From Frankia nepalensis (lineage in GTDB: Bacteria > Actinomycetota > Actinomycetes > Frankiales > Frankiaceae), in assembly GCF_016786325.1 (NCBI RefSeq), contig NZ_JADWYU010000083.1, positions 71,401 through 107,185 of the forward strand: DNA of 35,785 nt, given 5' to 3'. Below the pieces are notes generated by a model that did no database searches, was not told the DNA's origin, and saw nothing but the letters and a program-made list of their open reading frames with translations. Every line of letters starts with the position of its first letter. The first letter of the stretch is position 1. The translations under genes were made by a program, and so were the position numbers. This document shows positions 6,669-12,572 of the stretch, piece after piece.

Positions 6669-7727
6669 GTGAAGGTCGACGGCACGCTGGGCGGGCTGGA
6701 GACGGCGGCGGGCCAGGCACGCGATGCCGAGGCGGCCGGCTACGACGGCGTGTGGACCGGCGAGGTCAGCTCCGACCCGTTCCTGCCGCTGGCGGTCGCG
6801 ACGCCGGCCACCTCCCGGATCGCGCTGGGGACGTCGATCGCGGTCGCGCTGTCCCGCTCCCCCATGTCGCTGGCGTACACGGCGAACGACCTGCAGCGGT
6901 TCTCCGGCGGCCGGTTCTCGCTCGGGCTGGGCTCGCAGGTCAAGGCGCACATCACCCGCCGGTTCTCGATGCCGTGGGGCCGGCCGGCGGCGCAGATGCG
7001 GGAGTTCGTCCTGGCGATGCGGGCCGCCTGGTCGTGCTGGGCCGAGGGTTCGCCGCTCGCCTTCGAGGGCGAGTACTACCAGCACACGCTGATGCCACCG
7101 GCGTTCGTGCCGGCCGCGCACCCGTTCGGCCCGCCGCGGGTGCTGCTCGCCGGGGTCGGCGACGTGATGACCCGGGTGGCCGGCGAGGTCGCCGACGGCT
7201 TCTTCTGCCACTGGTTCACCACCCCGCGCTGGATCCGCGAGCACACCATCCCGGCGCTGGCCGAGGGCCGCCGACGCGCCGGCGCCACCCTGGACGGCTT
7301 CGACATCGTGGTCGGCGGCTTCGTCGCCACCGGCACGGAGGAGGAGATCACCACCGGGCTGGCCCGCATGCGCTCGCAGATCGCCTTCTACGCCTCGACC
7401 CCCGCCTACCGGGCGGTGTTGGAGCTACACGGCTGGGGCGAACTCGGCATCGAGCTGACCATGTTGTCGAAGCAGAACCGCTGGGCCGAGATGGCCGCGC
7501 TCATCGACGAGGATGTCGTCGACGCCTTCGGCATCGTCGCGGATCCCGCGGACGTGCCCGCCCGCGTCGGCGAACGCTATGGCCACCTGGCCACCCGGCT
7601 CACCTTCAATCCACCCGCCTCCTTCACCCCGGAGCAGGTCCAGGAGACGATCGCCGCCATCCAGGCGCTCCCCGGGACGGACCCGGCCGCGCTCACCGCC
7701 GCCGTCCCCGCCAGCGGGGTGGCCTAG
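6669..7727 (+). CDS. LLM-class F420-dependent oxidoreductase
   Basis: A 352-residue flavin/F420-dependent oxidoreductase of the luciferase-like TIM-barrel superfamily, matching the actinobacterial TIGR03617-type group (MSMEG_2256-like). GTG 6669 follows GGAGGTG and starts with V-K-V-D-G. Recognisable segments are A-E-A-A-G-Y-D-G-V-W-T, S-D-P-F-L-P-L-A, the G-T-S-I-A-V-A-L-S-R-S-P block, then R-F-S-G-G-R-F-S-L-G-L-G-S-Q-V-K and the C-terminal R-L-T-F-N-P-P. The substrate is unknown. It follows the TerA-like gene by about 100 bp on the same strand and its stop is only 37 bp from the stop of the opposing NUDIX-TerB gene. F420 use is inferred from the subfamily. Confidence 0.92.
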   Translation: MKVDGTLGGLETAAGQARDAEAAGYDGVWTGEVSSDPFLPLAVATPATSRIALGTSIAVALSRSPMSLAYTANDLQRFSGGRFSLGLGSQVKAHITRRFSMPWGRPAAQMREFVLAMRAAWSCWAEGSPLAFEGEYYQHTLMPPAFVPAAHPFGPPRVLLAGVGDVMTRVAGEVADGFFCHWFTTPRWIREHTIPALAEGRRRAGATLDGFDIVVGGFVATGTEEEITTGLARMRSQIAFYASTPAYRAVLELHGWGELGIELTMLSKQNRWAEMAALIDEDVVDAFGIVADPADVPARVGERYGHLATRLTFNPPASFTPEQVQETIAAIQALPGTDPAALTAAVPASGVA

Positions 7728-7731
7728 AGCC

Positions 7732-7750
7732 GCGGGCCGCGCGTGCCCGC
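7732..7750. terminator. Possible shared terminator hairpin between converging genes
   Basis: GCGGGC (7732-7737) pairs perfectly with GCCCGC (7745-7750) across a 7-nt loop, in the 37-bp gap between the stops of the oxidoreductase and the NUDIX-TerB gene. There is no T tract, which is common in high-GC actinomycetes. Chance pairing is plausible at this GC. Confidence 0.35.
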
Positions 7751-7764
7751 CGCGCAGGCGACGA

Positions 7765-8712
7765 TCACAGGGCCTGGGCGGGGTCGAGGCCGAGCGCCCC
7801 CGCCGCCTCGACCAGGACGGCCTGCTCCACCGGCGGGAAGGCCCCGTCGATGCGGCCGATCACCTCGCCGAGCCGCAGCACGGCTGTCGCCTCGGTGGTC
7901 CGCCCGCGCAGCTTCGCGAGGTCGGCGAGGATCTCGCGCCTGGCCGCGTCGGCGTCGGTCGCGAGCGCCGCCACATGCGCCTCGAACAGCTGCTCCAGCT
8001 CGTCGGCCGGGAAGTTGGTCATGACGGGATCGGTCGCCAGGAAGGCCCGCAGCCCGTCTCGTTCCGCCGGGTCGATCCGGCCGTCGGCGGCGGCCACCAG
8101 CGCGCAGACCGCCACGGCCGCGTCCCGGAACCGCCGGCCCTTCAGCTGGTCGCGGCGGGCGGCGAGCTGGGCGCGCAACGACGCGACCGGGGGCCGGGAG
8201 CCCGACCAGGCCGCGACGGCCGCGGCCGGGGCGAGCCGCCGCCACAGCGGGTGGGGCTCGGCGAGCCAGCGCCGCGTCGCCCAGGCGACCGGCAACGGCG
8301 CGAGCCGGGTGACAACCAGTTCGTCGACGCTCACGGCGCCGACCTCACGATCCCGCCAGGAGGACGGCACCTCGACGCCGTCCGGCCAGTCGGTCGCGAA
8401 CAGCAGCGTCAGGACATGCCGCCCGCCCGGTGTCCCCCGCTCCCAGGACTCGCCGGACGGGTCGACGGCTGGGCTGGCCCCCTCGTCGGCGGCGTCGCCG
8501 GTGTGCTCGACGGCGCCGGCTACGGCCCCGCGCCCCGCCGGGGGCCCGGCGCGCGCGCCCAGTGGCCGGCCGCGCGCGCGCGGGGCGCCCTCGGCGGCCC
8601 CGACCGGGCCGCCCGGCAGCGTGTACCAGGCCTCGGCGGAACGCCGCGTCAGCAGCACCGCCTCGCCCGTCCGCGCGATCAGTCGAACGTCCAGCTGGAT
8701 GGCGGGTGGCAC
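7765..8712 (-). CDS. Degenerate NUDIX domain fused to TerB-like domain
   Basis: A 315-residue two-domain protein. GTG 8712 has GAGAGGAA nine bases upstream. Residues 1-150 are NUDIX-like: V-R-L-I-A-R-T-G-E-A-V-L-L-T-R-R and W-Y-T-L-P-G-G. The NUDIX box (GX5EX7REUXEEXGU) is broken: the G, first E and R are present, but the R-E-U-X-E-E core reads R-P-L-G-A-R, so the metal-binding glutamates are missing and hydrolysis is unlikely. Residues about 190-315 resemble a TerB (tellurite resistance) helical domain: A-V-C-A-L-V-A-A-A-D-G-R-I-D-P-A-E-R, and near the end I-G-R-I-D-G-A-F-P-P-V-E-Q. TerB partners TerC/TerD proteins in stress systems. Here it faces the TelA/TerA genes and is last in the minus-strand run. 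The fusion looks unusual; the family limits are from memory. Confidence 0.82.
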   Translation of the reverse strand: MPPAIQLDVRLIARTGEAVLLTRRSAEAWYTLPGGPVGAAEGAPRARGRPLGARAGPPAGRGAVAGAVEHTGDAADEGASPAVDPSGESWERGTPGGRHVLTLLFATDWPDGVEVPSSWRDREVGAVSVDELVVTRLAPLPVAWATRRWLAEPHPLWRRLAPAAAVAAWSGSRPPVASLRAQLAARRDQLKGRRFRDAAVAVCALVAAADGRIDPAERDGLRAFLATDPVMTNFPADELEQLFEAHVAALATDADAARREILADLAKLRGRTTEATAVLRLGEVIGRIDGAFPPVEQAVLVEAAGALGLDPAQAL

Positions 8713-8835
8713 GGCCGTCGGTTCCTCTCGGTCGTCGGACTGTTCGGGCGTCGAAGCTGTTCGGGCGTCGAGCCTGGGCGGTCGTCGAGCCCGGTCGGTC
8801 GTCGACGCTGTCGGCCGAGGCCGCCGGGAGTCGCG
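8713..8835. repeat. Short direct repeats between the two NUDIX genes
   Basis: The 123-bp gap contains repeated tgttcgggcgtcga and gtcgtcga-type words near 8735-8815. They fall in the 5' leader of the NUDIX-TerB gene if it is cotranscribed. No stem-loop of convincing strength is seen, so the meaning is unclear. Confidence 0.5.
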
Positions 8836-9282
8836 TCAGCCGGCGGGCAGGGTGGTCTGCCAGCCCGATCGGTGCTCCTCGACCCAGCGGAAGATCAGGT
8901 CGGTCAGCGCCGCCGGGCGCAGCTCGAGGTCGGTCACGTCGTCGAGCGCGATCGAGGTGATCCGAATGTTGGGGTCGTGGCTCAGGATCTGAGCCGCCCA
9001 GGGGAGAGGGGCGGCGAAGACCGTGTTCAGCTCATGGACGACGACGCCGTCCTCGGCGTATGTGTGCTCGGTGCAGCCGACGAAGGCGACGTCGTCGACG
9101 TCAAGACCGGCCTCCCGGTCGATCTCGCGGCGCAGCGCGTCCTCGACGGTCTCACCCGGCCGGACCTGGCCACCGGGCAGGAAATACCAGCTTCGTCCGC
9201 GCCGGCTCGCGAGCAGGACCCGGTCGCCATAGACGAGCAGGAGCCGAGCGCTGATCTCGGTGCGGGCGGGAGACGGGGCCAT
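8836..9282 (-). CDS. NUDIX hydrolase
   Basis: A 148-residue single-domain NUDIX protein, expected to hydrolyse a nucleoside-diphosphate-linked substrate using divalent metal in the cytoplasm; the substrate cannot be read from the sequence. ATG 9282 has GGAG six bases upstream. The fold begins I-S-A-R-L-L-L-V-Y-G-D-R-V-L-L and W-Y-F-L-P-G-G. The NUDIX box is nearly canonical, G-Q-V-R-P-G-E, seven residues, then R-E-I-D-R-E-A-G-L; only the first of the paired glutamates is replaced, by Arg. It contrasts with the inactive-looking NUDIX part of the downstream gene. It begins 44 bp after the thioesterase-like gene on the same strand, so cotranscription is plausible. Confidence 0.9.
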   Translation of the reverse strand: MAPSPARTEISARLLLVYGDRVLLASRRGRSWYFLPGGQVRPGETVEDALRREIDREAGLDVDDVAFVGCTEHTYAEDGVVVHELNTVFAAPLPWAAQILSHDPNIRITSIALDDVTDLELRPAALTDLIFRWVEEHRSGWQTTLPAG

Positions 9283-9326
9283 GACGCTCCACGGGGAAGA
9301 CCGATACCGGGTGATCCCCGCCCATG

Positions 9327-10403
9327 CTAGTGCCAGCCGAGCGTGTCCCCGCCTGTGCCACCGGCGCGACCGCCCAGGGGCGGCGGTGGCGCAGGCGGGG
9401 GCGTGGTCGGAGGCACGGGCGGGGGCCCGGACGGCCGCGCTGGCGGCGGCACGGACGGCCACACGGACGGCGGCGCGGACGGCGGGTTGGAGAAGCCCCA
9501 GGCTCCCGGCGCCGGCGGGACGGCGCCTGGCTGGCCGGAGCGGTGCCCGGCGGCGCCGGGTGCCGGGGGGCCGCCGGGGGCGGGAAGGTATCTCTGAAGG
9601 GTCGCCACGACGTCCCAGAGGTGGGGATCCGCGAACAGGCTGAGCCGGTCGGTCGCGAGGACGTGGGTGCGCAGGTCCCCGAGGCGAACCTGCTCCCAGC
9701 CGAGGGCCGGGGTCGTGTGCAGGGCGAGCCGCGACGGCAGGCCCCAGGGATTGGACCAGTCGCGGGCGCGGATCAGCGTCACGGGCAGGTCGGACGGCTG
9801 GGGCTGGTAGGTGGCGTAGGCACGCAGCGCGGCGGTGTAGACGTCGACGGCGGCGAGGATGTGGTCCTCGTGGTGGGCTGGGTCCGTGGAGCCCAGCGCC
9901 CGGGCGATGCGGGTGCCCTGCGTGCTGAGCGGGACGGAGTGGTCGACGCCGCAGCGGCAGGTGCCCTGCCAGCCGCAGGCCAGGTGGCGCATTCTCGCCA
10001 GCTCGCGGATCGCGAGCACCGAGTCGGCGGGTGGCGGCGGCTGGCCGGGCAGGGGCAAAGCGGTGTCGAGGAGGAGGACCCGGCCCACGGGCTGGTTGAG
10101 GTTGCGCAGCAGGCGGCCCAGCTCGTAGGCGAGGATGCCGCCGAAGGCGTAGCCGGCGAGCTGGTAGGGGCCGCCCCCTGGCTGGGCGAGCAGCACGGCC
10201 GGCAGGAGATGGGCGACCATGGCGCGCACGTCGTCCAGGGGCGGGCGTTCGCCGTCCCGGCCGGGAAGGTCCAGGCCGCGGATGGCGATCGAGAGGCTGA
10301 GCGCGCCGGCGAGCGGCAACCCCGGATGAGGCGGGCCCTCCAGCCCGCCGACGAAGAACAGCGGGGCACCACGCGTGCCCCCGGTCAGCGGATCCCGGCC
10401 CAT
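9327..10403 (-). CDS. Thioesterase-like alpha/beta hydrolase lacking the nucleophilic serine
   Basis: A 358-residue protein of the type II / NRPS-PKS thioesterase fold. It begins G-A-P-L-F-F-V-G-G-L-E-G, has G-G-G-P-Y-Q-L-A-G near the elbow, L-L-L-D-T-A-L-P on the acid strand, and T-H-V-L near the expected catalytic histidine. The nucleophile elbow, normally G-x-S-x-G-G, reads G-Y-A-F-G-G at about residue 86; the codon is GCC, so the serine is alanine and normal hydrolysis is not expected. The last 80 residues are a Pro/Gly-rich tail, possibly disordered. ATG 10403 overlaps the end of the upstream gene by 19 bp, so translation is probably coupled; its Shine-Dalgarno is weak. No NRPS or PKS gene is in the window. 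It may have become a binding or scaffold protein within the conservon operon. Confidence 0.82.
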   Translation of the reverse strand: MGRDPLTGGTRGAPLFFVGGLEGPPHPGLPLAGALSLSIAIRGLDLPGRDGERPPLDDVRAMVAHLLPAVLLAQPGGGPYQLAGYAFGGILAYELGRLLRNLNQPVGRVLLLDTALPLPGQPPPPADSVLAIRELARMRHLACGWQGTCRCGVDHSVPLSTQGTRIARALGSTDPAHHEDHILAAVDVYTAALRAYATYQPQPSDLPVTLIRARDWSNPWGLPSRLALHTTPALGWEQVRLGDLRTHVLATDRLSLFADPHLWDVVATLQRYLPAPGGPPAPGAAGHRSGQPGAVPPAPGAWGFSNPPSAPPSVWPSVPPPARPSGPPPVPPTTPPPAPPPPLGGRAGGTGGDTLGWH

Positions 10404-11059
10404 GCGAGCGCGACCCGGCCGGCGGTGGCGAGCAGCGGGCGGCGCAGGAGCCCGTCCAGTTCGGGGTAGGCGGTCTCCTTCCCGACGGCGTGCCGGGCCG
10501 CGGCCAGGAACGCCCGCGCGGCCGATAGCCACTCGTCCATCGGGACCTCGTCCTCGCCCTGGTCGTCCAGCAGCATGGCGATCGCGACCCGCTGGTCGAT
10601 GAGATGGGCGAGCGTGGCCGCCGTGTGCGGTGGCATCCGGGCCACGATGGCGGGCTGGAGCGCGCCGCCGGCCGGGTCCTCGACCCGGATCAGCCGTTCC
10701 CGGTCGACGGCCACCTCCAGCTCGACGACGGGACCGATCTGATGCCCGGGGCGGGCATGCAGCAGGGAGCAGTAGCGTAGGTCGTCGAGCTCGGGGTAGG
10801 CGTCGATGGGGACGGCCTGGCGCGCCGCGCGCAGCAGCCGGCGGGCCGCGGGCTCCCAGCCGGTGGTGGCGCGGTCCAGAAGCCCGCGGATCCCGGCCCA
10901 CTGGTCGACGACATGGGCGAGCCCGGCCGCGGTGTACGCCGGCATCCGCAGGACGACCGCGGGCGCCGGACGTCCGGCCGGCTTGGTGAGGCTGATCGGG
11001 CAATGCCTGTCGATGGACAGCTCGAGCTCGACCTCGACCAGCCGCAGGACCTCGACCAT
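10385..11059 (-). CDS. Unknown protein with two tandem copies of a ~100-residue domain
   Basis: A 224-residue protein I do not recognise. The N-terminal half (D-R-H-C-P-I-S-L-T-K-P-A-G, V-V-L-R-M-P-A-Y-T-A-A-G-L-A-H-V-V-D-Q, Y-P-E-L-D-D-L) is repeated in the C-terminal half (D-R-E-R-L-I-R-V-E-D-P-A-G, I-V-A-R-M-P-P-H-T-A-A-T-L-A-H-L-I-D-Q, Y-P-E-L-D-G-L), so the gene arose by internal duplication. Each copy looks like a short beta part followed by helices. It has no membrane segment or signal peptide. ATG 11059 has GGGGTGG upstream. It lies 132 bp after the GTPase gene and overlaps the thioesterase-like gene, which suggests it works with the conservon. Confidence 0.83.
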   Translation of the reverse strand: MVEVLRLVEVELELSIDRHCPISLTKPAGRPAPAVVLRMPAYTAAGLAHVVDQWAGIRGLLDRATTGWEPAARRLLRAARQAVPIDAYPELDDLRYCSLLHARPGHQIGPVVELEVAVDRERLIRVEDPAGGALQPAIVARMPPHTAATLAHLIDQRVAIAMLLDDQGEDEVPMDEWLSAARAFLAAARHAVGKETAYPELDGLLRRPLLATAGRVALAWAGIR

Positions 11060-11191
11060 GGCTCAGCCACCCCGTGGCGCGCGCCGGACAGGCGCGGTGG
11101 TCACCGCGCCGGGCCGGCGGCCGGCTGGGAGCGGGCGGCGCCGCGGCGGGGTCAAGGCCGGGCCGGCGCCTGGATGAGACCGCGGCATGGG

Positions 11192-11812
11192 TCAGGTCCT
11201 TGTCGGCAGCGCGCTGCGCGCGGCACGGGCCTCTTCGGCGAGGGTCGCCTCCAGGGCATGCCGGACCAGCTCGATGAGCGAGGCGCGCGTGGACTGCTGG
11301 CTGCGGGCGTCGCAGCTGAGCACGGGATGCTCGATGTCGAGCGCCTTGCGCACGTCGCCGATCGGATGGATGAGGGCGCCCTCGAAGTGGTTGACGGCGA
11401 CCACGAACGGCACCCGTCGGTCCTCGAAGAAGTCGATCGCGGCGAAGCTGTCGGCGAGCCGGCGGGTGTCGGCAAGCACGACGGCGCCGACCGCGCCCAT
11501 CGTCAACTCATCCCACATGAACCAGAACCTGTCCTGGCCCGGGGTGCCGAACAGGTAGAGGACGACGTCCTGCTCGGGCAGCGTGATCCGGCCGAAGTCC
11601 ATCGCCACCGTGGTGGTGGTCTTTCCGGCGATCTTGCTGGTGTCGTCGACGCCGACGGACGCAACGGTCATGTGCGCCTCGGTGGTCAGCGGCGGGATCT
11701 CGCTGACCGAACCGACGAACGTCGTCTTCCCGACCCCGAACCCACCCGCGATGATGATTTTCAGGGGGGTTGTGGTGGGCTCGGAGTCTGGACTAGAGCC
11801 GCTGAAGGCCAT
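11192..11812 (-). CDS. Conservon GTP/ATP-binding protein (CvnD type)
   Basis: A 206-residue small GTPase-like protein, the fourth member of actinobacterial conservons. In Streptomyces conservons these proteins associate with the sensor kinase, roadblock and DUF742 proteins at the membrane. The P-loop G-G-F-G-V-G-K-T-T is at about residues 23-31. Switch-region threonines follow (T-T-T-T-V-A-M-D-F-G), then the G3 motif F-G-T-P-G-Q-D-R-F. The usual N-K-x-D is replaced by V-N-H-F-E-G, typical of this family. ATG 11812 lies within the end of the DUF742 gene (20-bp overlap), indicating coupled translation. Confidence 0.95.
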   Translation of the reverse strand: MAFSGSSPDSEPTTTPLKIIIAGGFGVGKTTFVGSVSEIPPLTTEAHMTVASVGVDDTSKIAGKTTTTVAMDFGRITLPEQDVVLYLFGTPGQDRFWFMWDELTMGAVGAVVLADTRRLADSFAAIDFFEDRRVPFVVAVNHFEGALIHPIGDVRKALDIEHPVLSCDARSQQSTRASLIELVRHALEATLAEEARAARSALPTRT

Positions 11813-12170
11813 CGAGCACCTTTCGAAGCAGTTCGGAATCGGGTCGCCAGTCGGGGCGCTCGGGGCGGTGCACCACGACGAGGCCGTCGCGGGCCATGTC
11901 CGCGACCAGCACCTGGGCGACCCCGAGAGGCAGGTCGAGGTGCGCCGAGATCTCCGCCACCGACTGCAGGTGACGGCACAGGAAAGCGATCTCGCGCTGC
12001 TCAGGGGGCATCGCGGGGCTGCGTGCCGTGGACAGGCCTCGGCTCGTCGTGGCCACGAGCGCGACCAGTTCCAGCGCGGCGCTGGGCCGAGTCCGCCCGC
12101 CGGTGACCGCGTACGGCCGCACGACCGGGCCTGCCTCCTCCTCAGGCAGCTCGTCGTATCCCCGGGACAC
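11793..12170 (-). CDS. DUF742 conservon protein (CvnC type)
   Basis: A 125-residue DUF742 protein, the third conservon member, with a winged-helix-like core. It shows V-R-P-Y-A-V-T-G-G-R-T-R-P near residues 16-28, then L-C-R-H-L-Q-S-V-A-E-I-S-A-H-L-D-L-P-L-G-V-A and V-L-V-A-D-M-A, ending W-R-P-D-S-E-L-L-R-K-V-L-D-G-L. All are family hallmarks. GTG 12170 follows AGGGG, which overlaps the TAG stop of the roadblock gene 9 bp upstream. The 3' end overlaps the GTPase gene. Confidence 0.95.
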   Translation of the reverse strand: MSRGYDELPEEEAGPVVRPYAVTGGRTRPSAALELVALVATTSRGLSTARSPAMPPEQREIAFLCRHLQSVAEISAHLDLPLGVAQVLVADMARDGLVVVHRPERPDWRPDSELLRKVLDGLQRL

Positions 12171-12179
12171 CGCGCACCC

Positions 12180-12572
12180 CTACACGTGTGCGCGCATCGG
12201 CGGGGTGAGGACCTGCCCGGCCCGGGTCACCAGTCGCGCCATCTCGAACGCGATCATCCCGGGGTCCGCGGACGCGGCGGCGGCGACCGCCAGGCAGGAG
12301 CCCTCGCCGATCGCGGAGACGAACAGGAACCCGCCGTCCATCTCGACGATGGTCTGGCGGACCTCGCCACCGTCGAGATAGCGCGACGCGCCGAGCGCGA
12401 GCGAACGGAACCCGGACGCGACGGCGGCGATGTGGTCCCCGCCCTCCCGGGTCAGCGCCGACGAGCGGGCCAGCTGCAGGCCGTCCGAGGACAGCGCGAC
12501 CGCCCACCGGACGTCGGAGATCCGGCGCTCCAGGTCGTTGAGCAGGAAGTCGAGATTACCAGTGGGTGGCAT
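12180..12572 (-). CDS. Roadblock/LC7 domain protein (CvnB type)
   Basis: A 130-residue roadblock/LC7 protein, the second conservon member; such domains regulate small GTPases in both bacteria and eukaryotes. It starts M-P-P-T-G-N-L-D-F-L-L-N-D-L and contains A-V-A-L-S-S-D-G-L-Q-L-A, I-A-A-V-A-S-G-F-R-S-L-A, then G-G-F-L-F-V-S-A-I-G-E-G-S-C-L-A-V. ATG 12572 lies 17 bp inside the end of the kinase gene, so translation is coupled; 'gaaagga' lies just upstream. The longer frame beginning at 12626 is entirely antisense-free but overlaps the kinase further and lacks family sequence before the chosen ATG. Confidence 0.95.
   Translation of the reverse strand: MPPTGNLDFLLNDLERRISDVRWAVALSSDGLQLARSSALTREGGDHIAAVASGFRSLALGASRYLDGGEVRQTIVEMDGGFLFVSAIGEGSCLAVAAAASADPGMIAFEMARLVTRAGQVLTPPMRAHV

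Noticed and set aside
6590-8992. 800-residue plus-strand frame
   Set aside because: Overlaps the F420 oxidoreductase in another frame and the NUDIX-TerB gene antisense; composition is that of a GC-driven shadow.
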